From Betaproteobacteria bacterium (GTDB taxonomy: Bacteria > Pseudomonadota > Gammaproteobacteria > Burkholderiales > SG8-41): a stretch of 64,000 bases of DNA. The position numbers and the translations under genes are program-made. Below are positions 33,238-41,229 of this stretch, piece by piece (position 1 is the stretch's first letter; the number at the start of each line of letters is the position of its first letter). The notes below the pieces were generated by a model. It worked only from the letters and a program-made list of their open reading frames with translations. It did no database searches and was not told where the DNA came from. The stretch covers positions 11,427 through 75,426 of the forward strand of contig JAOTVX010000013.1 in NCBI GenBank assembly GCA_029863175.1, in the 5' to 3' direction.

Positions 33238-33996
33238 ATGACGGACTTTCTGGGACTCGGAGCGATGGCAGTCCTCGCGTGTGCAATCGCGATGATCGCC
33301 GGCGGCACGGTAAAGGGCGTAGTGGGTATCGGTCTGCCGCTGGTGTCGCTGCCGGTAATGGCAACCTTCATCCCCATCCCCAAGGCGATCGCGCTGCTGC
33401 TGCTGCCTTCATTCGCGACCAGCGTGTGGCAAACCTTTCACGGCGGATTGTTCGTGCCTTCGGTCAAGCGTTTCTGGCCGCTCCTCCTGGGAATGGCGAT
33501 CGGAACGCCGATCAGCGTCCGGATGCTCGCAACCTTCGACGTCAAGGTGCTGTACTTGATTCTAGGTACCGTCGTCGCGGTCTTTGCAGTATTGCTGCAT
33601 CGGAGCCTGGTGTTGCCCGTCTCCCCGCGCGCCGAGCCCTGGGCGGCGCCAGCGGTTGGGGCCGCATCGGGACTCGTCGGTGGGCTGTCGATGCTGTTCG
33701 GCCCGGTCTATGCGATGTATCTCGCCGGGCTCGAGCTCGGCAAGGAACGCCTCGTCGCCGTGATCGCGCTCTGCAATGTCTGGGCCACCATCGTTCTCGC
33801 TGCGACGATGGCCCGGTTCGAACTTTTCGGCGGCACCGACTTCGTGGCCTCCCTACTCGCCCTCATTCCCTCGTTCACGGGGCTGGCGATCGGCCAATGG
33901 CTGCGCGGCTACATCAATGAGGATCTCTTCCGCAAGACGCTGGCGGCGGTGCTATTCTTGATCGGTCTCAATCTGATACGCAAGGCGCTGGGCTAG
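33238..33996 (+). CDS. TauE/SafE-family (TSUP) membrane exporter
   Basis: A 252-residue protein with seven to eight predicted membrane helices. The N-terminal repeat motif GGTVKGVVGIGLPLVSLPVM and the second repeat GAASGLVGGLSMLFGPVYAMY define the TSUP family, which exports sulfite, sulfoacetate or other small anions. The ATG at 33238 has no ribosome-binding site because the repeat element runs up to it. It lies 162 bp upstream of a ThDP-dependent enzyme on the same strand. That pairing could mean sulfite export after C2-sulfonate cleavage, but this is speculative. Confidence 0.88.
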   Translation: MTDFLGLGAMAVLACAIAMIAGGTVKGVVGIGLPLVSLPVMATFIPIPKAIALLLLPSFATSVWQTFHGGLFVPSVKRFWPLLLGMAIGTPISVRMLATFDVKVLYLILGTVVAVFAVLLHRSLVLPVSPRAEPWAAPAVGAASGLVGGLSMLFGPVYAMYLAGLELGKERLVAVIALCNVWATIVLAATMARFELFGGTDFVASLLALIPSFTGLAIGQWLRGYINEDLFRKTLAAVLFLIGLNLIRKALG

Positions 33997-34012
33997 CGCC
34001 GCTGCCCGATAA

Positions 34013-34133
34013 TGGTGATGATTACTGGTGACGAGTGATGGTGATGAGTGCTGGTGATGGGTAACGAAGCAACGAGCGACGGTTTTCATCACCATCTCTC
34101 ATCACCATTGTCCATCACCAGTTTTCATCACTT
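34013..34133. repeat. 13-bp-period inverted element 6
   Basis: Left cores at 34013, 34026, 34039 and 34052; right cores at 34086, 34099, 34112 and 34125, all in exact 13-bp phase. It lies between two plus-strand genes. Confidence 0.95.
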
Positions 34134-34158
34134 CTCTTAAGAAAAGGAAGAGTAGCGC

Positions 34159-35847
34159 ATGAGTTCACAACGCAAGGCAATGCACGCGGGCGAGGCGGTG
34201 GCCGAGGCCCTCCGGGAGGAAGGCGTTGCGACGGTATTCAGTGTTCCCGGCTCCCACATCCACCCGATCTACGACGGGTTGAGCCGGGTGAGGTCCATCC
34301 GTTTCGTCACGTGCAAGCAGGAACCGAACACGTCTCTCATGGCGGAGGCCTATGGCCGCCTCACGCGCAAGCCCGGCGTGTCCATCGTCACCGCCGGGCC
34401 GGGTTGCGTCAATTCCATGGCCGGGGTCGCTCAGGCCTACGGCGCGGCCTCCCCGATGGTTCACATCAGCGGGGCTGTGCCGCTGAAGGCCGACCTCGAG
34501 GCCTTTCACGGCGTCGACGACCCTGCCTTCGTCCACGAGATGTTCAAGAAGATCACCAAGTGGACGGCTCGCGTCGAGCGCATCGAGGATATTCCGGACG
34601 TGATGGCCAAAGCCTTTCACATCGCGCGCAGCGGCCGGCCCGGGCCGGTGCACGTCGAGTTGCCGCGGCTATCGGATTACAGCGAACACGTGCTCCAGAA
34701 GGACCCGGCGGTCCTCCCGGTGTACAAGCCCCTGCCCACGGTCGTCGTGAAGCCCGACAAGAAGGATGTGGACCGCTTCGCAAAGCGGCTCATGGATGCC
34801 CGCTCTCCCGTCATCGCGGCAGGCAAGGGCGTGATCCGGCGAGGCGCGATGCAGGAACTCGCCGAGCTCTCGCTAAAGCTGCAGGCGCCGGTCATCTTCG
34901 CGCAGGACGCGATCGGCGTCCTGCCCGAGGACCACCCGTTCTTCGCCGGCCACTTCTCCCCGCTCCGCAACCATCCGCTTTGCGTCGAGGCGCTGCAGCG
35001 GACCGACTTGATCCTGGGAGTCGGGCTGCGGGCAGGCGCCGCGGAACTCACCGATCTCAGGAACTGCGCGCCGGAAAAAAACATGATCCTGGTCGGCTTC
35101 GACGACGCCGCAAATGCGCGCTACGAAGGCGAGGACCAGCGTGTGGCCGATCCCGGGCTCTTCCTCGCGGCGCTGCTCGAACAGCTGGGAAACTATCAGC
35201 GCCCGCGCGATGAAGCGCGCATCACGCAGATGGCCGAGCGCAAGGCCGCGGCGCGGCGCGCCCTCGCCGCCCATAACGAGCCGCACGCGAACGACAAGCC
35301 GATCCACCCTGGCGTCCTGATGGACGCCATGAATACCGTGCTCGGCGATAACGCCGTGGTCGCAAGTGATGTCGGCAACTGCCAGATGTGGGCGCGCGCC
35401 TACCGCCGCATCGCCACGCCCGAGTCCTTCATGCAATCTGGCGTCTGGAATGCCATGAGTTACGGACTGCCGACGGCCATCGCGGCGAAAATGGTGTTTC
35501 CCGAGCGCGACGTCGTCGCCCTCGCTGGAGACGGCGCCTTCCTCATGACCATCGGCGATCTCCCCACGGCAGCGGAGTACGGGGCGAACATCCTCATGAT
35601 CATCTTGAACGACGGCGCCTTCGGGCAGACCTTCATGCAGCAGGCCAACATTTACGGCCACACCTACGGCACCGCCTTCCGCAGCCCCAACTTCGCCGAC
35701 ATCGCCAGGGCCTGCGGCGCCGAAGGCATCCGCGTCACCGAGCCGGGCGACGTCGAAGGAGCGTTGCGGCAGGCCCTCGCCGCGACCAAGGAAAAGCCCG
35801 CGCTCGTCGAGGTAATGGTGACCCAGCAGCCGTACCCGAAAATCTAG
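34159..35847 (+). CDS. ThDP-dependent enzyme of the acetolactate-synthase superfamily
   Basis: A 562-residue protein with the three ThDP-enzyme domains. The catalytic Glu is Glu55 (CKQEPNTSLMAEAYGR); the central domain begins near 190; the cofactor motif is GDGAFLMTIGDLPTAAEYG ending in ILNDGAFG. Members ligate or cleave 2-keto acids (acetolactate synthase, glyoxylate carboligase, benzoylformate or phenylpyruvate decarboxylase). The site GGAAGAGTAGCGC precedes the ATG. No small ALS subunit (ilvN) is present, so a catabolic decarboxylase or carboligase is more likely than branched-chain synthesis. The substrate is unknown. Confidence 0.88.
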   Translation: MSSQRKAMHAGEAVAEALREEGVATVFSVPGSHIHPIYDGLSRVRSIRFVTCKQEPNTSLMAEAYGRLTRKPGVSIVTAGPGCVNSMAGVAQAYGAASPMVHISGAVPLKADLEAFHGVDDPAFVHEMFKKITKWTARVERIEDIPDVMAKAFHIARSGRPGPVHVELPRLSDYSEHVLQKDPAVLPVYKPLPTVVVKPDKKDVDRFAKRLMDARSPVIAAGKGVIRRGAMQELAELSLKLQAPVIFAQDAIGVLPEDHPFFAGHFSPLRNHPLCVEALQRTDLILGVGLRAGAAELTDLRNCAPEKNMILVGFDDAANARYEGEDQRVADPGLFLAALLEQLGNYQRPRDEARITQMAERKAAARRALAAHNEPHANDKPIHPGVLMDAMNTVLGDNAVVASDVGNCQMWARAYRRIATPESFMQSGVWNAMSYGLPTAIAAKMVFPERDVVALAGDGAFLMTIGDLPTAAEYGANILMIILNDGAFGQTFMQQANIYGHTYGTAFRSPNFADIARACGAEGIRVTEPGDVEGALRQALAATKEKPALVEVMVTQQPYPKI

Positions 35848-35861
35848 TAGAAGATGGGAAG

Positions 35862-35943
35862 TGGTGATGAAAAATGGTGATGAAAACCGGTGGGGCAAAC
35901 AATTGCTCGCCACTTCGTCATCCGCCACCAGTATTCGTCACCA
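35862..35943. repeat. 13-bp-period inverted element 7 (short, decayed)
   Basis: Left cores at 35862 and 35875 plus a decayed CGGTGGGG; right cores CCGCCACCA (35922) and TCGTCACCA (35935), then a decayed unit. It follows the ThDP gene and faces the convergent VOC gene. Confidence 0.85.
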
Positions 35944-36031
35944 GTACTCGACGAGCTTTTGTGTCCATTATTCCAGTTTGCGGTGGCCCACTGGACCGGC
36001 CCACGCGGCGCGATCCGGTTAGAACGAACAG

Positions 36032-36706
36032 CTACGAACGCGCGTCCAGATCGTCGAGCAATGAGGGGTCGTGCAGCGTCGTGTCCTGGCCGCGCACCGG
36101 GTTCTCGATCGCCTCGCGGAAGCTGTGAGCGCCTTTCCACTCGGCCGACGGACGGGCCTTTCCTTCGGTGCCCACCTGGTCGATGCCCCAGTAAATCTCC
36201 AACCGGTGATTGTCGGGATCGCGAAACTCGACGGCGATCTGTACGCCCGCACGCCGGCGACCCTCGAAATCGATCGTCGCGCCGCTCTCGCGCAGGCGCT
36301 TGGCGGCAAGCAACACCTCGTCCAGTGTGCCCACCTCGAAGGCGATGTGGTTCAACTCGACGTTGGGCGCTGTCCCGTCAAGGGTGCCGACGAGCCCGAT
36401 CCCGTGATGGTCCGTGTTGCAACGCAGGAACACCATGCCTCCCGGCACCATCTTGTCCGGATAAACGTCGGAAATCTGGAAGCCCAGGACCTCGGTGTAG
36501 AACTTGACCGAGCGTTCGAGATCTCGGCAGTTGAGCACGATGTGCCCAATCTTGCGGATCTGGAAACCCAGCCCCTGGGGGCGCGCGTATTCCCTGAGCT
36601 TTCGCACTGCAGGATGCTGATCGATGCCTGCGTAGGATCCGCTATAGGGCTGCTGGCGCGAGGCAGGATTGGCCGGCGCGGCCGGCGAAGAAACCTTTCT
36701 ATTCAT
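36032..36706 (-). CDS. VOC-family protein, extradiol-dioxygenase/glyoxalase fold
   Basis: A 224-residue protein with one clear VOC module (residues about 50-175): IRKIGHIVLNCRD carries the first metal His, LNHIAFEV the second and HRLEIYW the metal Glu. The 45-residue N-terminal and 50-residue C-terminal extensions are polar. Such enzymes are extradiol ring-cleavage dioxygenases, glyoxalases or epimerases. The site GGGGAGATCGCT precedes the ATG at 36706. Its location among ring-cleavage-product genes favours a dioxygenase-like role, but only the metal triad is evident. Confidence 0.85.
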   Translation of the reverse strand: MNRKVSSPAAPANPASRQQPYSGSYAGIDQHPAVRKLREYARPQGLGFQIRKIGHIVLNCRDLERSVKFYTEVLGFQISDVYPDKMVPGGMVFLRCNTDHHGIGLVGTLDGTAPNVELNHIAFEVGTLDEVLLAAKRLRESGATIDFEGRRRAGVQIAVEFRDPDNHRLEIYWGIDQVGTEGKARPSAEWKGAHSFREAIENPVRGQDTTLHDPSLLDDLDARS

Positions 36707-36877
36707 AGCGATCTCCCCTAAACGGGATCAATGGAATCAGGGGCGGCACAATTGCGGCCAGCATCACCCATCACCAACGGATTGGGCAGTATCGCAGAAC
36801 GCAGCGGCGGGCGTCGAGGCCCTAAGCGGTAATGGGAAACAGGAAATAGCAAATGGTTGAACCGTCATCCCTCGGGC

Positions 36878-36912
36878 CCGTCGCCATTTCTCGTCACCAT
36901 TTTTCATCACTT
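36878..36912. repeat. remnant of a 13-bp-period element
   Basis: Three right-arm cores in 13-bp phase: a decayed unit ending at 36886, TCGTCACCA at 36891 and TCATCACTT at 36904. The left arm is missing or unrecognisable; only CATCACCCATCACCA at about 36762 remains upstream. Confidence 0.6.
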
Positions 36913-36996
36913 CTTTTGCATGAGACGTAGACAACCTGGCCGGTCTGATATACGGTTTGCGGCTGGTCAAAGCGAGGGACAGAAACAGGGGGCGAC

Positions 36997-37728
36997 ATGC
37001 TGAAAAAGGACATCAAGATCCGCTCGAGCGCTGGCGGCGAGTTCGATTGCTACCTGGTGACGCCCGATACCGCAGCCAAGGTTCCGGCCATTGTGCTCGC
37101 CTCCGCCGTGCACGGCGTCGACACGGACATTCGCGCGATTGCCGATGAGTTCGCCTCGCACGGCTACCTTGCGGCGGCGCCCGATCTCTTCTGGCGCTCG
37201 ATTCCGGGTCCGCTGTCGCGCGATGACAACCGGACGAAGGAGCGCTCACAGCCGCGTCTCGAGAAAATCAAGACGGGCGAGACCGACCTGTTGGACACCC
37301 TCGCCGAGGTGCGCAAGCAGCCGCACTTCAACGGGCGTGCGGCGGCGATGGGTTTCTGCTACGGCGGCCCCTACGCGATCCTCGGCCCGAAACGCCTGGG
37401 CTACGACGCCGGCATCTCCTGCCACGGCACGAACATGCTGGACTATATCAAGGAGCTCGACGGCGTCACGCAACCGGTCTGCATTATCTGGGGCGACCAG
37501 GACCACCAGGCGCCCGCACCGGTGCTCGATGCCTACCGTGGCGTGCCGTCGCGCATGAAAAACGTGGAAGTGCACATCTTCCCGGGCGTGCTCCATGGAT
37601 ACATGATGCGGAGCAACTCGAAAGCGTTTCATGAAAAGACGTACGAGTTTTCCATGAAGCGCGCGCTGGCGATCCTCGAGGCATTGTGCGAGGCGGGCGA
37701 GGGGCAGCCGCGGCGCAAGGCGGTCTAA
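36997..37728 (+). CDS. dienelactone hydrolase family protein
   Basis: A 243-residue alpha/beta hydrolase of the dienelactone hydrolase (carboxymethylenebutenolidase) family. The triad is Cys121 (MGFCYGG), Asp in WGDQDHQAP (about 167-169) and His in VLHGYM (about 204). The Cys nucleophile is the DLH hallmark. It would open a lactone such as dienelactone from (chloro)catechol-type ring cleavage. The site GGGGGCGAC precedes the ATG. The next gene starts four bases after its stop, so the two are co-translated. Confidence 0.9.
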   Translation: MLKKDIKIRSSAGGEFDCYLVTPDTAAKVPAIVLASAVHGVDTDIRAIADEFASHGYLAAAPDLFWRSIPGPLSRDDNRTKERSQPRLEKIKTGETDLLDTLAEVRKQPHFNGRAAAMGFCYGGPYAILGPKRLGYDAGISCHGTNMLDYIKELDGVTQPVCIIWGDQDHQAPAPVLDAYRGVPSRMKNVEVHIFPGVLHGYMMRSNSKAFHEKTYEFSMKRALAILEALCEAGEGQPRRKAV

Positions 37729-37732
37729 GCAG

Positions 37733-38029
37733 ATGACCTTCATCGTTGAGGGCGTGCTGAGGCAGGATGACCCCGATTCCGAAGTCCGGCGGGTGGGCGA
37801 GTACGGGACGCGCGAGGAGGCGATCGCCGCCGCCAAAGCGATGGTGAATGACTTTCTGCGCCGCGAGCACCAGACCGGCATGCTGCCAAGCGAGCTCTTT
37901 TCGCTGTATCAGGAGCGCGGCGAGCATCCCTTCATTTTCCGGGATGCAGACATGACCATGAACGTGCGCACGTTCGATCATCTTCAATACGCCATGCTGC
38001 GCAGCACGGAGGTTTGCGGGGGCAAGTAG
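37733..38029 (+). CDS. conserved-looking hypothetical small protein
   Basis: A 98-residue protein that begins four bases after the dienelactone hydrolase stop. The sequence is well-formed (MTFIVEGVLRQDDPDSEVRR; TREEAIAAAKAMVNDFLRRE) with mixed alpha/beta character, a dinucleotide pattern typical of coding DNA, and no membrane segment. I do not recognise a family. Its tight coupling to a lactone hydrolase suggests a partner or co-expressed accessory protein. Confidence 0.7.
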   Translation: MTFIVEGVLRQDDPDSEVRRVGEYGTREEAIAAAKAMVNDFLRREHQTGMLPSELFSLYQERGEHPFIFRDADMTMNVRTFDHLQYAMLRSTEVCGGK

Positions 38030-38031
38030 AG

Positions 38032-39105
38032 TCAGTTCCGTCGGCAGATCATTAAGGACGAGCAGATCCCGAGATTGTCGGTGACGGACTCAACCTTCAA
38101 GCCGGTCGTTTCCACCATTGCCCTTATCTCGCTCGCCTTATACATGCGGCTGCAGCCGTTCGCCAGACAAGTGAAGTATAGCGATATGGCCTGCAGGCAG
38201 TAGGTCGAGACCTCGAACTCCTGCCGATCCCAGAACGTATCGAGGATGTACAGGGTGCTGCCGGGCGCCATGGCTGCAGCCACGCGCCGGAGCAGCTCGA
38301 GGACATCCTCTTCGGCAAAACACACCAGGAATTGGCTCATCCAGATGGCGTCGTAGCCTCCGGGAAACGGCTGCGAGTGGTCCAACAGTTCGATTGCCTG
38401 GGCCGTGATGCGCTCCCGCAGCCCGAGGTCCTGGACGCGGCGCCTCGCAGCGGCTACGACGTCCGGCAGGTCGAGTATCGTGACTGAAACATCCGGGGCG
38501 TGACGCGCGCATTGAATGGCCCACTTGCCCGTGTTCCCGCCGACGTCCAGCAGCCTGCGGTGGTCCCGCTCGAAAACGATCGGCAGCGCCTCCGGGAAGG
38601 CCGCGTCGGAGTAGTAGTGGTCCCACCGGTACCAGCTTTTGCGCGCGGGCTCGGCGAGCGTGGGCAAAGCCGGGTAGATCGTGTTCCAGTTGCCGAAAAC
38701 TTTCTCGAGGCCGACAGGCCTGCGCTCGCGGATGGAGTCCTCCAGGTAATACATCGCCTGAAAGCAACAATTCTGCACAAAATCCATGTTGATGCGGGTC
38801 AGGTCGTCGCTGAGAATACAGGCGCCGCTCTTGGTCAACACGTAGCGCTCGCCTTCGGCGCGGACCACGCCTGCCGCAAGCCCGGCCTCCAGCAGCACTC
38901 GCACGCCGTAGCGCGGCGTGGCGACGCTGCCGGCAATCTGGTCGAGCGTCAGGCCCGATTGCGCCGACCGGAGTGTCCGCAGAATACCGAGGTCACGCAG
39001 CAGCCGCGCCGCTTGGAACAGGATCGGGCCGAAGACGATCTTCTGCGCCTCAAACCTCGCCTCTATCAGCGACTGCGCGTCGGGCGGCTTATTCTTCGCG
39101 TCCAT
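38032..39105 (-). CDS. SAM-dependent O-methyltransferase-like protein (acetylserotonin/caffeate type)
   Basis: A 357-residue class I methyltransferase with an N-terminal winged-helix dimerisation domain (residues about 10-110) and a C-terminal SAM domain. Motif I is RRLLDVGGNTGKWAI; the following acidic position is in VTILDLPDV; GGYDAIWMSQFLVCF is the motif with the catalytic-base region. This is the plant-type/antibiotic O-methyltransferase architecture. It converges on the small-protein gene with a two-base gap. The substrate is unknown; small phenolics are typical. Confidence 0.85.
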   Translation of the reverse strand: MDAKNKPPDAQSLIEARFEAQKIVFGPILFQAARLLRDLGILRTLRSAQSGLTLDQIAGSVATPRYGVRVLLEAGLAAGVVRAEGERYVLTKSGACILSDDLTRINMDFVQNCCFQAMYYLEDSIRERRPVGLEKVFGNWNTIYPALPTLAEPARKSWYRWDHYYSDAAFPEALPIVFERDHRRLLDVGGNTGKWAIQCARHAPDVSVTILDLPDVVAAARRRVQDLGLRERITAQAIELLDHSQPFPGGYDAIWMSQFLVCFAEEDVLELLRRVAAAMAPGSTLYILDTFWDRQEFEVSTYCLQAISLYFTCLANGCSRMYKASEIRAMVETTGLKVESVTDNLGICSSLMICRRN

Positions 39106-39196
39106 GGTCTAGGGCTCACGGCTAAAACATCGATCGGCGCGACTTCCGATGGTCTTCAGGTATCGGCGACTTTTTGAGACCGCTACTCGTCAGTCG

Positions 39197-39697
39197 TCAC
39201 GCCTTTGGAGCAATCAGCCCTTCCTTTTCGAGGAGCGGATAGATCCCGCCGGCCTGGACGAGCGCTAGGAGTTTCGGTGGCATCGGTTTTCCCGTCAGCG
39301 TCGTTCCGCGCGTCACGTTCTTCACCGTCGCGTTTTCGAAGTCCACCTCGGCAGCTTCGCCCTCCTCGAACGCCTCGTCTACGCCCGGGCACTCGACCGC
39401 CGGAAAAGCAAAGTTCACGCAGTTACGGAAGAAGAGACCGTTGATGTAAGGCGCCACCAGGCAGGCGAGTCCGAGGTTCTTCAACGAGCGCGCCGCCGGG
39501 CGGCTCGAGCCCATGCCGAAGTTCTTCCCGCCGATGAGGATGTCGCCCTGCTGCACCTGGCCCGCCCAGCCCGGCCGGTTGGCGCTGAAGACGTGGCGCG
39601 CCTGCTCCTCGGGCTTCAGGTAGAACGCGGCCGACGGAAGAATCAAGTCGGTGTTGATGTTGTCGCCGACTTTCCACACTCTCGCTCGAAACTTCAT
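39197..39697 (-). CDS. aconitase-family small subunit (LeuD-like hydratase)
   Basis: A 166-residue small subunit of a two-part aconitase-type hydro-lyase. The swivel-domain landmarks are GDNINTDLILP and GGKNFGMGSSRPAA, which recognise the substrate side chain. Partner is the large subunit at 39809-41062, upstream on the same strand (111-bp gap with a 13-bp element). LeuC/LeuD isomerise 2-isopropylmalate, but no leuA or leuB lies here, and the neighbour is a PEP-mutase-type lyase, so a catabolic hydratase such as dimethylmaleate hydratase is more likely. The start ATG at 39697 has a weak site. Confidence 0.88.
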   Translation of the reverse strand: MKFRARVWKVGDNINTDLILPSAAFYLKPEEQARHVFSANRPGWAGQVQQGDILIGGKNFGMGSSRPAARSLKNLGLACLVAPYINGLFFRNCVNFAFPAVECPGVDEAFEEGEAAEVDFENATVKNVTRGTTLTGKPMPPKLLALVQAGGIYPLLEKEGLIAPKA

Positions 39698-39738
39698 GCG
39701 TCAACTCTAATGAGAACGAATCGTGCTTGGACGTCAAG

Positions 39739-39806
39739 AGGTGATGATAAATGGTGATGACAACCACTTGCCGTCGTTAGCCCCCATCACCAGTATCTCA
39801 TCACCA
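39739..39806. repeat. 13-bp-period inverted element 8 (short)
   Basis: Left cores at 39739 and 39752; right cores at 39784 and 39798. It sits between the large- and small-subunit genes and ends two bases before the large-subunit stop codon. Confidence 0.88.
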
Positions 39807-39808
39807 TT

Positions 39809-41062
39809 TCAGTTCAAGAACTCGCGCGGGTCGGTGATTGCGCCCTTGATCGCCGACGCGGCGACGGTCGCGGGCGAAGCCATGTAGATTTGAGCACTGG
39901 CGTCGCCCATGCGGCCCTTGAAGTTGCGCGTGCTCGCCGTGATGCACGTTTCATCCGGCCCCAGCAGTCCCAGGTGGCCACCGCCGCAGGCGCCGCAGGT
40001 GGACGGTGTCACTACCGCGCCCGCCTCCGCGAGTGTCTCAACGATTCCCTGCCGCGCCGCCTCGCGATAGATGAGCTGCGATCCCGGCGTAACGATGAGG
40101 CGCACGGTGGGCGCGACCCGCTTCCCCTTCAGCACCGCGGCGGCAAGCGCAAGATCCTCCAGCGTCCCGTTCGCGCACGAGCCGATGAACGCCTGGTCGA
40201 TGCGCGTACCCGCCGCCTCTGCCACCGGCTTCGAGTTCTCGATGACGCTGTCGGGGAATGCCACCAACGGCTCAAGCGTCGACAGGTCGACCTTGCGCAC
40301 CGCAGCGTACTGCGCGTCCTGGTCGGGGCGCACGCTTTCAAAGGGCTGCCGATTGCGCGCGCGCAGCCATTCTTCCATCACGTCGTCCGCCTCGAACGTG
40401 GCGAACTCTGCCGACAGCTCGGCGCCCATCGTCGTCAACGTCTTGCGCGCCGGGATCGAGAGACTTGTGATGCCGGGGCCGCCGAACTCCACGTTTTGCG
40501 TCGCGTGATCGCCATACTGGCCGGCGATCTGAAGAAACGCGTCCTTCGCCGTCACCGCGGGCGGAAGCTGTCCGCTCAAGTCGTAACGCACCGTCTCGCC
40601 GACCCGGAACCATGTCTCGCCCTTGATCGCGGAATAGACGACATCGGGCTCGCCGACGCCGCGCGCGATACAGTTGAACACGCCAGCACTGCAGGTATGC
40701 GAATCACTGCACACCAGCACGCTGCCGGGGAGCGCATAACCGTGGTCGGCGACGAGCTGGTGGCTGATGCCCTGGTTATAGCCGACATCGTGAAAGCGCT
40801 TGATGCCGAACTTCTCCACGAAGCGGCGGCCGGTCCGGTGCGCCTCCGCACTGTCCGTCGTGGAGGCAGGCACGCGGTGGTCGAAGACGACGATAATCCG
40901 GTCGGGGTCCTTCACCTTGAGGACCTCCCGCCACCGGCTGGCGATGAAGCTGTTGTCGATCAGGATCACAGTATCGACTTCGACCGTCACGAGATCGCCC
41001 GGGCCGACCTTCGCCTGGCCGCTTTTCTTCGCCAGGATCTTTTCAGCAATTGTCATGCCCAT
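39809..41062 (-). CDS. aconitase-family large subunit (LeuC/HacA-like hydratase)
   Basis: A 417-residue [4Fe-4S] hydro-lyase large subunit. The three cluster cysteines are in FIGSCANGTLEDL and in STCGACGGGHLG. HTCSAGVFNCIARG and the N-terminal MTIAEKILAKKSG are further family marks. It forms a heterodimer with the small subunit at 39197. The start at 41062 (MGMTIAEK) is favoured by CACGAGGGAACAGCG upstream. The length of about 417 is that of the archaeal/homoaconitase-like group, shorter than typical bacterial LeuC (about 465), which supports a role other than leucine synthesis. Confidence 0.9.
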   Translation of the reverse strand: MGMTIAEKILAKKSGQAKVGPGDLVTVEVDTVILIDNSFIASRWREVLKVKDPDRIIVVFDHRVPASTTDSAEAHRTGRRFVEKFGIKRFHDVGYNQGISHQLVADHGYALPGSVLVCSDSHTCSAGVFNCIARGVGEPDVVYSAIKGETWFRVGETVRYDLSGQLPPAVTAKDAFLQIAGQYGDHATQNVEFGGPGITSLSIPARKTLTTMGAELSAEFATFEADDVMEEWLRARNRQPFESVRPDQDAQYAAVRKVDLSTLEPLVAFPDSVIENSKPVAEAAGTRIDQAFIGSCANGTLEDLALAAAVLKGKRVAPTVRLIVTPGSQLIYREAARQGIVETLAEAGAVVTPSTCGACGGGHLGLLGPDETCITASTRNFKGRMGDASAQIYMASPATVAASAIKGAITDPREFLN

Positions 41063-41101
41063 CGCTGTTCCCTCGTGACTAAACACCTCGTCGCGTTAAA
41101 A

Positions 41102-41209
41102 GAGTGATGAATAATGGTGATGTTTACTGGTGATGAGAAATGGTGATGAACACCATCGGGATTTCGCGGCCCACCCATCACCATTTTTCATCACCAGTAA
41201 ACATCACCA
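41102..41209. repeat. 13-bp-period inverted element 9
   Basis: Left cores at 41102, 41115, 41128 and 41141; right cores at 41175, 41188 and 41201, all in exact 13-bp phase. It separates the lyase gene from the hydratase large-subunit gene. Confidence 0.95.
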
Positions 41210-41229
41210 GTACGGATCAGCGGGCGGCG

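Noticed and set aside
39197..41062. Leucine biosynthesis genes leuD and leuC
   Set aside because: No leuA or leuB is adjacent, the large subunit is of the shorter homoaconitase-like type, and the neighbour is a catabolic lyase. Kept only as a family-level resemblance.
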